Positions 33,681 through 42,066 of a stretch of 64,000 nt of DNA are shown here, in pieces. Origin of the DNA: Nocardia huaxiensis (GTDB lineage Bacteria > Actinomycetota > Actinomycetes > Mycobacteriales > Mycobacteriaceae). The DNA is taken from NCBI RefSeq assembly GCF_013744875.1, contig NZ_CP059399.1:3100001-3164000 (forward strand), written 5' to 3'. Each line of letters opens with the position of its first letter. The first letter of the stretch is position 1. The notes below the pieces were generated by a model. It worked only from the letters and a program-made list of their open reading frames with translations. It made no database searches and was not told where the DNA came from. A program made the translations under genes and the position numbers.

Positions 33681-35330
33681 TCACTTCAGGTGTGCGCCTT
33701 CGGCGAGCAACCGCCGCAGTTCCTTGCGGCTGGTCTTGCCCACGCCGGTCTCCGGGAACTCGTCCACGACGACCACCGAGTCCGGCATCTTCCAGGCCGC
33801 CACACCGCGCTCGCGCACGAAGGCGCGCACGGTGGTCAGCGTGGGCTTGTGCGCCGGATCGGCGGGCTGGACGAAGGCGGAGATGCGCTGTCCGAGCACC
33901 GGATCCGGGGAGCCGATGATGATGACGTCGCGGATGCCGGGATGCTCCAGCAGGTGGGCTTCGAGCTCCTCGGCGGAGACCTTCTCGCCGCCGCGGTTCA
34001 CCCAGTCGCCGGCGCGGCCCTGCACCACCAGATTGCCGTCCGGGCGGATGCGCACGATATCGCCGGTGCGGTACCAGCCGTCGGCGGTGAAGCTGCGGGC
34101 ATTGGCCTCCGCATTGTCGAAGTAGCCGCGAATCGTGTACGGGCCCTGCGTGATCAGATTGCCGTCGGCGCCCGGCGGCACCTCGTTTCCCTCGTCGTCG
34201 ACGGCCTTGAACTCGTCGAATTCCGACATGGGGCGGCCCTGGGTCGCGATCACCACCTCGATCGGATCATCCAGGCGCGTATAGCAAACCAGGCCCTCGG
34301 CCATGCCGAACACCTGCTGGAGCGTCACGCCGAGCGCCGGGCCGACGCGCCGCGCCAGCTCCTCCTGGCAGCGCGCGCCGCCGACCTGCACCACGCGCAG
34401 GCTGGAAAGGTCCGGCGTATCGCCCTTTTCGGCGCGTTCCACCCACAGTCGCGCCAGCGGCGGCACCAGACCGGTGATGGTCACCCCGAACTTCTCGATG
34501 GCGGCGAACGCGGTGGCCGGGGTCGGATCCGGGGTCATGGCCACGGTGCCGCCCGCCCACAGCGCACCGAGAATGCCCGGCGAACTCATCGGAAAGTTGT
34601 GTGCGACAGGCAGAGTCGCCAGGTACACGGTGTCGGCGTCGAGCTCGCAGAGCTCCGCGCTGCGCCGCACGCTGAACAGATAGTCGTCGTGGGTGCGGGG
34701 GATGAGCTTCGGAATTCCGGTGCTGCCACCGGACAGTTGCAGGAAGGCCACCTCGCTCGCATCGAGCATGGGCAGTTCACCGGGCTCGTCCCGGAACTCG
34801 GCGAGATCCCGTGCGCCCTCCGGCAGGGCGGCTGCGGCGTCGTCGGTGACCACCAGGATGTGCCGCAGCGAATCCACCTGCGCACGAACCGCATCCGCCA
34901 GCGCCGCGTAGTCGAACCGCTGGTGCATCCCGCAGGTGATCACGGCGGTGGCCGCGCTGGCGGTGGCGATCGGCACCAGCTCCGCCTGCCGATGCGCGGG
35001 CAGGCAGAACACCGGCAGCGCACCCAGCCGGAACAGCGCGAAGATCACCTCCACGAATTCGGCGCGATTGGGCAGCTGCACGAGAACCCGGTCTCGCCGG
35101 GCGATTCCGAGTCGCGCCAGCCCGGTGGCGAGCGAGCGCGAGCGCCGATCGAGTTCGGCATAGGTCCAGCGATGCGTGTCGTCGACGACGGCAATGGCCT
35201 GCGGAGTGGCGGCGGCCCGCGCGGTCAGCAGGTCGCCGAAGGTCTTTCCGGTCCAGCAGCCGAGTTCGCGATAGCGCTGCGCCGCGGCCTCCGGCCACGG
35301 TGTGAAGCCCGTGAGCACGGTCGATGGCAT
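33681..35330 (-). CDS. dhbE: 2,3-dihydroxybenzoate-AMP ligase
   Basis: 549 residues from ATG 35330 (AGAGGTG 7 bases upstream). Adenylation enzyme of the EntE/DhbE/MbtA type: phosphate loop LSGGSTGIPKLIPRTHDDY, aryl-acid pocket region LPVAHNFPMSSPG, adenylate motif VFGMAEGLVCYTR, WYRTGD, and the C-terminal catalytic Lys in GVGKTSRKELR. It activates DHB with ATP and loads it on the carrier protein at 33388. Salicylate remains possible, but the adjacent DhbA homologue argues for DHB. It is transcribed leftward from the iron box shared with dhbA. Confidence 0.93.
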   Translation of the reverse strand: MPSTVLTGFTPWPEAAAQRYRELGCWTGKTFGDLLTARAAATPQAIAVVDDTHRWTYAELDRRSRSLATGLARLGIARRDRVLVQLPNRAEFVEVIFALFRLGALPVFCLPAHRQAELVPIATASAATAVITCGMHQRFDYAALADAVRAQVDSLRHILVVTDDAAAALPEGARDLAEFRDEPGELPMLDASEVAFLQLSGGSTGIPKLIPRTHDDYLFSVRRSAELCELDADTVYLATLPVAHNFPMSSPGILGALWAGGTVAMTPDPTPATAFAAIEKFGVTITGLVPPLARLWVERAEKGDTPDLSSLRVVQVGGARCQEELARRVGPALGVTLQQVFGMAEGLVCYTRLDDPIEVVIATQGRPMSEFDEFKAVDDEGNEVPPGADGNLITQGPYTIRGYFDNAEANARSFTADGWYRTGDIVRIRPDGNLVVQGRAGDWVNRGGEKVSAEELEAHLLEHPGIRDVIIIGSPDPVLGQRISAFVQPADPAHKPTLTTVRAFVRERGVAAWKMPDSVVVVDEFPETGVGKTSRKELRRLLAEGAHLK

Positions 35331-35404
35331 TGTGGGACACCTCTTTTCGGGGGAATGATCGGCGCTCCCCGGATGCGGGAAGAATGGAGCGCCCCACATT
35401 CTTA

Positions 35405-35423
35405 TCAGGTTAGGCTAACCTTA
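35405..35423. promoter_or_regulatory. Iron box between dhbE and dhbA
   Basis: 17 of 19 positions match the IdeR consensus, the best of the three boxes here (GGTTAGGCTAACC core). Its last base is the A of the dhbA ATG, and it lies about 75 bases before the dhbE start. One bound dimer pair could block both divergent promoters. Confidence 0.88.
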
Positions 35424-36259
35424 TGCGCATGATCGATTCGGTTGAGCGCGTGGTCGTCGTCACCGGGGCGGCAGCGGGCATCGGAGCAGCGACGGCCGCC
35501 GCCCTCGCACCCGGCGCACGAGCACTGGCACTGTGGGATCGCGATCCGCAGGTTCATGCGGTGGCGAACGAAATCGCCCGGCGCACAGGAGTATCCGTGT
35601 CCGCCACGGAAGTGGACGTGGCCGACCGGAAGTCGGTGCACGACGCCTTCGACCGGCTCACCGCCGAGCACGGCCGGGTCGACGCGCTGGCGCACGCCGC
35701 AGGCGTCATGGATCCCGGTGCCGCGCTGGAGATCACCTCCGAAGCCTGGCAGCGCAGCTTCGCCGTCAATGCCACGGGCACCATGCACGTCATCCAGCGC
35801 GCCGCCCGCGATATGGCTGCCGCCGGACGGGGAGCCATCGTGGTCGTCTCCTCGAATGCGGCGAGCACACCCCGCCTGGGAATGGCGGCCTACTGCGCGT
35901 CCAAAGCCGCGGCCACCGCCTACACCCGCGCCCTGGCCCTTCAGGTCGCGCCCCACGGCGTACGCGTCAACCTCGTCTCCCCGGGTTCCACCGATACCGC
36001 CATGCTGCGCGGCCTGTACGTCGCCGCAGAGACGGAGCGCGCGGAGGCGGCGGCCGTCGTCCCCGGGCCGCTCGACTCGGCCGCGCAGGCGAGTCTGCTG
36101 CACGGCGATCCGGAGGGGTTCCGGCTCGGAATCCCCCTGCGGCGCATCGCCGATCCCACCGACATCGCTGCGGCCGTGCGCTTCCTGCTCTCTGACGAAG
36201 CGCGTCACATCACCATGCATGACCTGCGCGTCGATGGCGGCGCGACGCTCGACATGTGA
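35423..36259 (+). CDS. dhbA: 2,3-dihydro-2,3-dihydroxybenzoate dehydrogenase
   Basis: 278 residues. Classical SDR: VVVTGAAAGIGAATAAAL, DVADRKS, catalytic Ser in VVVSSNAAS and YCASKAAATAYTRAL (Tyr-x-x-x-Lys). It oxidises dihydro-DHB to DHB with NAD+, the last step of the pathway shared with DhbC and DhbB. ATG 35423 touches the iron box and has no ribosome binding site. Either the mRNA is leaderless or translation begins at ATG 35429. Confidence 0.88.
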   Translation: MRMIDSVERVVVVTGAAAGIGAATAAALAPGARALALWDRDPQVHAVANEIARRTGVSVSATEVDVADRKSVHDAFDRLTAEHGRVDALAHAAGVMDPGAALEITSEAWQRSFAVNATGTMHVIQRAARDMAAAGRGAIVVVSSNAASTPRLGMAAYCASKAAATAYTRALALQVAPHGVRVNLVSPGSTDTAMLRGLYVAAETERAEAAAVVPGPLDSAAQASLLHGDPEGFRLGIPLRRIADPTDIAAAVRFLLSDEARHITMHDLRVDGGATLDM

Positions 36260-36361
36260 ATCCCCCGGCTGCCGTCCGCGATTTACGGGCGCAGCCGCCC
36301 GATGCCCGGCGTGCATCGGGTGTTCCGCGATCAGCCGTTGTCACTATCAGAAGGAGCCAAG

Positions 36362-37519
36362 ATGGCGGGCGGAAGCCATTCCATCCCTACGGAACTCGCC
36401 GCAGCAGCGGAGCCGGATCCTGCCTTTATCCTCGCCCGGCCCTATCGGACCGTGGTCGCGCGCGGGGCCGGGCGTACCTTCCGCTCACCGGCGGAAGCGG
36501 TCAGTGCGATGCGCGGCGGCGAGGTCAGCCACATTGTCGGTGCGCTGCCTTTCGCCCCCGGCGCGCCCGTCGCCCTGTGGTCGCCGGAGTCGGTATCGGT
36601 GGAAGAGGCCGCGTACGGGGCTTCGGCTGCGGCCCGACCGGCATTCGAATTCGCTGCGGCACTACCGGATCCGGAGGTGCATGTGCGGCGGGTGGCCGAA
36701 GCGGTTCGGCTGCTGCGGGATCCGGCGCATCCGATTCGGAAGGTGGTGCTGGCCCGCTCTATTCGGGCTCTGGCGGCGCAGCGTGTGCGGCCGGTGGAGA
36801 TCCTCGATCGGCTGGTGTCGACCGATCCGATGGGCAATGGCTTTCTCGTGGACCTCTCCGCCGCGGGCGGGCGGTTCGCCGGACGGCACCTGGTCGGGTC
36901 CAGTCCGGAGATTCTGGTCCGACGGGACGGCGCGGAGGTGCTGAGTTATCCGCTGGCCGGGTCGGCGCGGCGCAATCCGGAGGATGAGCGGGTGGATCGG
37001 GAGGTCGCGCGGACACTGCTCGGGTCGTCGAAGGATCAGCACGAGCATCGGTATGTGGTCGATCAGGTGAGCGCGGTGCTGCGTGATCGCTGCGCCGAAG
37101 TGCACACGCCCGCACCGGAACTCACCAGCACCCCGGAAATGTGGCATCTCGGGACGCCGATCACCGCCACCGTGCGCGCCGACGGGCCGTCGGCACTGGA
37201 ACTGGCGGCGGCACTGCATCCGACACCCGCGATCTGCGGGACGCCCACCGCCGAGGCCGCCCGGCTCATCACCGAACTCGAAGGTGACCGCGGCTTCTAC
37301 GCGGGCGCGGTCGGCTGGTGCGATGCCGACGGCAATGGTGAATGGATGGTCAGCATCCGCTGCGCCGAACTCGCCGCCGACGGCCGCAGCCTGCTCGCGC
37401 ACGCGGGCGGCGGCATCGTCGCCGAATCCGATCCCGCCGCCGAATTGGCCGAGACCACCGCCAAATTCCAGCGCATCCTGCGCCCGCTCGGCATTTCCCT
37501 CCCGGTCACGGTCGCCTGA
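36362..37519 (+). CDS. dhbC: Isochorismate synthase
   Basis: 385 residues from ATG 36362, preceded by AAGGAG; an open frame from 36302 lacks such a signal. The chorismate-binding C-terminal half shows KVVLARSIRALA, GRHLVGSSPEILVRR, PLAGSARRN, HLGTPITATV, AICGTPTAEAARLI and FYAGAVGWCDADGNGEW. It converts chorismate to isochorismate, the committed step to DHB. Confidence 0.93.
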   Translation: MAGGSHSIPTELAAAAEPDPAFILARPYRTVVARGAGRTFRSPAEAVSAMRGGEVSHIVGALPFAPGAPVALWSPESVSVEEAAYGASAAARPAFEFAAALPDPEVHVRRVAEAVRLLRDPAHPIRKVVLARSIRALAAQRVRPVEILDRLVSTDPMGNGFLVDLSAAGGRFAGRHLVGSSPEILVRRDGAEVLSYPLAGSARRNPEDERVDREVARTLLGSSKDQHEHRYVVDQVSAVLRDRCAEVHTPAPELTSTPEMWHLGTPITATVRADGPSALELAAALHPTPAICGTPTAEAARLITELEGDRGFYAGAVGWCDADGNGEWMVSIRCAELAADGRSLLAHAGGGIVAESDPAAELAETTAKFQRILRPLGISLPVTVA

Positions 37520-37590
37520 TCGGCTGCCCGACACCGCTTTCCGGCCATCGGCCGACGTCACCAACGCATACGACGAACCGGAGCTACCCC

Positions 37591-38253
37591 GTGCCCATCC
37601 CCCCGATCGCGCCCTACGCCATGCCCACCCTGGACGAGGTGGCCGGCAATCAGGTGCCGTGGACCGTCGAACCGGCCCGCACCGCCCTGCTCATCCACGA
37701 TATGCAGCAGTACTTCCTGTCGGCCTACGACGCCGAGCAGGAACCCGCACGCACGCTGATCGCCAATATCGCGCGACTGCGAAACCGCTGCCACGAGTTG
37801 GGAATTCCGGTGATCTACACCATGCAGCCGGGCAACCAGCACCCCTCGCGGCGCGGCATCCTCGCCGACTTCTGGGGGACCGGCATGCAGCACGGCCCCG
37901 ACACCGAGGTGATCGCCGAACTGCGCCCGGACGAGCGCGACATCCAGGTCACCAAATGGCGGTACTCGGCCTTTCAGCGCACCGACCTGCGGGAGCTGCT
38001 CGGCTACTACAACCGCGACCATCTCATGGTGACCGGCGTCTACACCCACATGGGCTGCATGCTCAGTGCCGCAGAGGCTTTCATGAGCGATGTGCGGCCG
38101 TTCCTGGCGCTGGACGCCACCGCCGACTTCAGCCGCGAGGAACACGTCATGGCGCTCAACTACACCGCGCGGCGCTGCGGCGCGGTGCTGACCACCGCCG
38201 AGCTGCTGCGTCAGCTCGACGGTGCGCAGATCCCCGCGCAGGCCGCGTCGTAG
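37591..38253 (+). CDS. dhbB: Isochorismatase
   Basis: 220 residues from GTG 37591 (GGAG 7 bases upstream). Isochorismatase fold: catalytic Asp in ALLIHDMQQYF, Lys in VTKWRYSAF, and the Cys loop GVYTHMGCMLSA. It hydrolyses isochorismate to dihydro-DHB and pyruvate. The C-terminal carrier domain of EntB/DhbB is absent; the free carrier protein at 33388 replaces it. The gene ends five bases from the convergent argS stop. Confidence 0.93.
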   Translation: MPIPPIAPYAMPTLDEVAGNQVPWTVEPARTALLIHDMQQYFLSAYDAEQEPARTLIANIARLRNRCHELGIPVIYTMQPGNQHPSRRGILADFWGTGMQHGPDTEVIAELRPDERDIQVTKWRYSAFQRTDLRELLGYYNRDHLMVTGVYTHMGCMLSAAEAFMSDVRPFLALDATADFSREEHVMALNYTARRCGAVLTTAELLRQLDGAQIPAQAAS

Positions 38254-38257
38254 TCGG

Positions 38258-39985
38258 CTACATCCGTGCCGGCGCGGCGATTCCCAGCAGATCCAGACCC
38301 GTCTCGAGGACGCGGGCCGTGAGATCGGTGAGCGCCAAACGACTCTCGCGCAGGGCCGGGGTCTCGGCCTTCAGGATCGGGCACTTCTCGTAGAAGCCGG
38401 TGAAGGTCGTCGCGACGCCGAACAGATAGTGCGCCAGGCGATGGAACTCCAGGGTCTCCACCACATCGGCCAGGACATCCGGGAAGCTCAGCAGTTCCAA
38501 GGCCAGTGCGCGTTCGGCGGTCTCGGTGATCAGCACCGGGGAGCCGTCGCGCACCGGGGCCACATCCCCGCGCCGGAAGACGCTCTTGATCCGGGCGTGC
38601 GCGTACTGGAGGTAGGGCGCGGTATTGCCGTCGAGCGCCAGCATGCGGTCGAAGTCGAAGACGTAGTCGCGCACGCGATCGGTGGACAGGTCGGCGTACT
38701 TGACCGCACCCATGCCGACCTGTTCGGCGATCTCCGTGCGGATCGCCGCCGCCAGATCCGGATTTTTCTCCGAGACAACGGTATTGGCGCGGTCGACGGC
38801 CTCGCCGAGCAGGTCGACGAGTTTGAACGTGCCCCCGGCGCGGCTGCGCAGCACCTTGCCGTCCGCGCCCAGCACGGAGCCGAATCCGACGTGCTCCGCC
38901 CGGGCCTGCGAGGTGAGCCACCCGGCGGCGCGGGCGGTGGCGAACACCATCTCGAAGTGCTGCCGCTGCGGTACGCCCACCACGTACAGCAGCCGGGTGG
39001 CGTCCAGATCGCGGAGCCGGTTGCGGATGGCGGCGAGATCGGTTGCCGCATAACCGAAACCACCATCGGACTTCTGCACGATCAAGGGCAGCGGGGTGCC
39101 GTCGCGCCCGGTGAACCCCTCCGGGAAAACACATTTCGCGCCATCGCTGATCTGGATGAGCCCGAGCTTGTCGAGTTCCTCGACCACCGGCTGCAATTCG
39201 TCGTTGTAGGCGGATTCGCCGACGAAATCGGCGTCGGTCAACCGCACCCCGAGCAGTTCGTACACCGAGACGAAGTACCGCTTGGATTCTCCGACGAGCA
39301 GGTGCCACAGCCGCAGCGTCGCCTCGTCCCCGCCCTGCAACAGCACGACCCGCTGCCGTGCCCGCTCCTTGAAGCCGTCGTCGGCATCGAACTTCCGGCG
39401 CGCGGCGGTGTAGAAGCCGTTCAGATCGCCGACCGAGAGTTCGTGGGCCGCTTCACCCTCCCCGATATCGAGCAGGTGCTCGATGAGCATGCCGAAGGGC
39501 GTTCCCCAGTCGCCCAGGTGATTCCGCTTGATCACCCGGTGCCCGGCCCATTCCAGCACGCGCACGGCCGCATCCCCGATCACGGTCGACCGCAGATGCC
39601 CCACATGCATTTCCTTGGCCACATTCGGCGCGGAGTAGTCGACGACCACGGTGTCGGGCCGTGCGGCGCGCGGTACGCCGATCCGGTCGTCGGCCAGCGC
39701 GGCACCGGCCAGCGCGCCGATCACCTCATCGGCGAGCGTGAGGTTGATGAATCCCGGGCCCGATACCTCGGCGGCGCTGACCACACCGGACAGATCCGCC
39801 TCGGCGAGAATGCGATCCGCCAGCTCTCGCGGATCGGCTCCCAGTCGTCGCGCCAGCGCCAGCGTGCCATTGGCCTGGTAGTCCGCATGCTGCGAACGCT
39901 GCACGATCGGATCGACGGGTACGCCTGCCACAGTGCCGAAGGCCGGCGTCAGACGATCCCGCAAGAGTTGGCTGGGAGTCTTCAT
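38258..39985 (-). CDS. argS: Arginyl-tRNA synthetase
   Basis: 575 residues from ATG 39985. A very long open frame continues to 41038 through the next gene region and is not real. Class I features: DYSAPNVAKEMHVGHLRSTVIGD (HVGH as HIGH) and a degenerate KMSKS region, GADGKVLRSRAGGTFKL. The N-terminal additional domain (Add-1) and the C-terminal DALR anticodon-binding helices are present. It charges tRNA-Arg in the cytoplasm. Confidence 0.95.
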   Translation of the reverse strand: MKTPSQLLRDRLTPAFGTVAGVPVDPIVQRSQHADYQANGTLALARRLGADPRELADRILAEADLSGVVSAAEVSGPGFINLTLADEVIGALAGAALADDRIGVPRAARPDTVVVDYSAPNVAKEMHVGHLRSTVIGDAAVRVLEWAGHRVIKRNHLGDWGTPFGMLIEHLLDIGEGEAAHELSVGDLNGFYTAARRKFDADDGFKERARQRVVLLQGGDEATLRLWHLLVGESKRYFVSVYELLGVRLTDADFVGESAYNDELQPVVEELDKLGLIQISDGAKCVFPEGFTGRDGTPLPLIVQKSDGGFGYAATDLAAIRNRLRDLDATRLLYVVGVPQRQHFEMVFATARAAGWLTSQARAEHVGFGSVLGADGKVLRSRAGGTFKLVDLLGEAVDRANTVVSEKNPDLAAAIRTEIAEQVGMGAVKYADLSTDRVRDYVFDFDRMLALDGNTAPYLQYAHARIKSVFRRGDVAPVRDGSPVLITETAERALALELLSFPDVLADVVETLEFHRLAHYLFGVATTFTGFYEKCPILKAETPALRESRLALTDLTARVLETGLDLLGIAAPARM

Positions 39986-40026
39986 AGCCCAGAACCCTAG
40001 TGAGTCCCTCGGCGCGGGTCGCGTGT

Positions 40027-40911
40027 TTATTGCGCGGCGAGACGCTCGAGCGCGGCGAGGGCTGCGGCGGTGGAAGCCTCCTCGGCGGGCAGCAGCGGGA
40101 GCCGGACCGTCGGGGTCGGAATCCGGCCCTGTGCTGCCAGAACGGCTTTGATGACGGTGGGATTGGGCTCGGCGAACAGGGCCGTGGCGATCGGGGCCAG
40201 GCGGTTGCTCAGGTCGCGGGCCTTGCCGATCGGGCCGTCCTGCCAGGTGCTGACCAGGCTCGCGTACGCGCCGGTCGCCACGATGGCGGTGGCGAGAATG
40301 GCTCCCGGCGCGCCGAGAGCGAGCAGGGGAGCGGCGTACAGGTCGTCGCCCGCGAGGACGGCGAAATCGGCTGGGCGAGCGGCCATCAACTCGATGGTGG
40401 TGTCGTCGAGCGCGCCGACCGCGTGCTTCACGCCGGCGATGTTCGGGATATCCGCAAGGGCCAGCAGGGTTTCCGTGCTCAGCGTGCGGCCGGTGCGGTA
40501 CGGAATGTTGTAGACGACCAGCGGCACCGGGCTGGCGGCGGCCACGCGCCGGAAGTGTTCGAGCACGCCCGCTTCGGTGGGGCGGGTGTAGTACGGCACG
40601 ACGGTGAGCGCGGCCGTGATGCCGTCCCGCAGTCGCCCGACCGCCTCCAGCGAGGCGGCGGTGGCATTGGTGCCCGCGCCGACGATCAAGGGCGCGTTGT
40701 GTTCCCGGCACACCCGCACGCAGAGGTCGATCACCTGCGTGCGTTCCGCGTCGGTGAGCATGGCGGCCTCGGCGGTGGTGCCCAGCGCGACCAGGCCGGT
40801 GGCCCCGTCGGCGAGGATGTCGCAGGCGAGCCGTTCCAGGGCGTCGGCGGCGAGGGTGCCGTCGGTGTCGAAGGGCGTGACGAGCGGGACGAAGAGACCT
40901 GAGAGCGTCAT
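40027..40911 (-). CDS. DapA-family (dihydrodipicolinate synthase-like) aldolase
   Basis: 294 residues from ATG 40911; the upstream extension crosses the divergent promoter. TIM-barrel class I aldolase: FVPLVTPFDTDG, the Thr pair in ALGTTAEAAML, Tyr in VVYNIPYRTG and Schiff-base Lys in IAGVKHAVGALDD. The divergent LysR gene suggests a regulated, possibly catabolic or secondary role rather than the housekeeping lysine-pathway enzyme, although DapA itself cannot be excluded. Confidence 0.82.
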   Translation of the reverse strand: MTLSGLFVPLVTPFDTDGTLAADALERLACDILADGATGLVALGTTAEAAMLTDAERTQVIDLCVRVCREHNAPLIVGAGTNATAASLEAVGRLRDGITAALTVVPYYTRPTEAGVLEHFRRVAAASPVPLVVYNIPYRTGRTLSTETLLALADIPNIAGVKHAVGALDDTTIELMAARPADFAVLAGDDLYAAPLLALGAPGAILATAIVATGAYASLVSTWQDGPIGKARDLSNRLAPIATALFAEPNPTVIKAVLAAQGRIPTPTVRLPLLPAEEASTAAALAALERLAAQ

Positions 40912-40926
40912 GGCTACGAGCTTCGC

Positions 40927-40982
40927 GGCATTCGACCGTAAGAACCAGTTCACATTTCTGGCATCGACCATAAGCTGAACTG
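40927..40982. promoter_or_regulatory. Repeats in the dapA-like/LysR divergent promoter
   Basis: A direct repeat (GGCATTCGACCGTAAG at 40927-40942 and GGCATCGACCATAAG at 40960-40974) overlaps a perfect 7-bp inverted repeat, CAGTTCA (40946-40952) with TGAACTG (40976-40982). The last base is next to the LysR start codon. This fits an auto-regulating LysR site. Confidence 0.4.
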
Positions 40983-41858
40983 ATGCTCGATATTCGCAAG
41001 CTGCGCCTGCTGCGCGAACTCGCCCACCGGGAGACCATCGCCGCGGTCGCCGACGCCCTGAGCTACACCCCGTCCGCGGTCTCACAACAGCTGACCGCCC
41101 TGGAGCGGGAGGCCGGGGTGCCGCTGCTCGAGCGCACCGGGCGGCGGGTGACGCTGACCCCGGCCGCGCATGGGCTCGTGGGCCATACCGAATCGATCCT
41201 GGCGATCCTGGAACAGGCCACGGCCGAACTCGTGCAGGGCCGCACCACCCTCGCCGGGACGCTGCGAATCGGCACCTTCCCCACGGCCATTCGCACCATT
41301 CTGGCCCCGGCGCTGGTCATCCTCAGCACCGAGCATCCGGCGCTGGAACTGACCGTGACCGAACTGGATCCGGCCCTCGCCCCCGACGCGCTGCGCGCCG
41401 AAACCCTCGACATCGCGCTGATTCAGGAGTACGACTACGTGCCGGTCGACCCGGGCGCGGCCCTGGACACCGAGCCGCTGCTGGAGGAAACCATCTATCT
41501 GGCAGCCCTTTCCGACTCGTCCCTGGCCGGACATCGCCAAACATCCTGGATCGCGGGCACACCCGGCACGCTGTGTCACACCATGACCGTAAGAGCCTGC
41601 CAGGCAGCGGGATTCACCCCGCGCATCCGTCATCACGCGGACGATTTCGACGCCGTCCTGGAGTTGGTGGCCGCCGGTGCGGGGGTGGCGCTCGTGCCCG
41701 AACTGGGCGCGCGCACCCCGCCGCCCACCGTGACCCTCACACCCCTCGATGCCCGCCGCCGCACCCGCATCGCCTACCGCCGCGGCATGGCCGCCCACCC
41801 CGCCGTCCGAGCCGCGCGGACCGCCCTGCGCCGCGCCGCCGCCCACCGTGACCATTGA
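40983..41858 (+). CDS. LysR-family regulator
   Basis: 291 residues. N-terminal winged helix LRLLRELAHRETIAAVADALSYTPSAVSQQLTALEREAGVPLLERTGRRVTLT, then a substrate-binding-like effector domain (LAGTLRIGTFPTAIRTILAPAL, ETLDIALIQEYDYVP, ELVAAGAGVALVPELG). It is divergent from the DapA-like gene, which it probably controls. Confidence 0.9.
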   Translation: MLDIRKLRLLRELAHRETIAAVADALSYTPSAVSQQLTALEREAGVPLLERTGRRVTLTPAAHGLVGHTESILAILEQATAELVQGRTTLAGTLRIGTFPTAIRTILAPALVILSTEHPALELTVTELDPALAPDALRAETLDIALIQEYDYVPVDPGAALDTEPLLEETIYLAALSDSSLAGHRQTSWIAGTPGTLCHTMTVRACQAAGFTPRIRHHADDFDAVLELVAAGAGVALVPELGARTPPPTVTLTPLDARRRTRIAYRRGMAAHPAVRAARTALRRAAAHRDH

Positions 41859-41860
41859 CA

Positions 41861-42058
41861 GGCAAGTCCAAGGACGCCCTCGTCGCCGACGGCATCCCGG
41901 CCGCGTCGTTCTAGGTCGCCGATGTTCAGGCCGAATTCGATCGCCTGCAGGGCCTGGGCGTCGCCTTCACGCAGAAGCCGTTCGCGGCAGGCCCGGTCAC
42001 CACCGCCGTCTTCGACGACACCTGCGGCAACCTCATCCAGATCGTCACCCCCGCCTGA
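41861..42058 (+). pseudogene. VOC/glyoxalase-family fragment with in-frame stop
   Basis: The frame reads KSKDALVADGIPAASF, a TAG stop, then VADVQAEFDRLQGLGV and TTAVFDDTCGNLIQIVTPA to a TGA. This is the second half of a small VOC (vicinal oxygen chelate) protein. At the stop the family normally has Gln, so CAG to TAG is a simple nonsense change. The first half of the gene is missing, replaced by the LysR gene end. Confidence 0.75.
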
Positions 42059-42066
42059 GGCGCGAC

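Noticed and set aside
38222..40000. 592-residue frame antisense to argS
   Set aside because: It is a codon-bias shadow of a certain housekeeping gene and has no recognisable domain.
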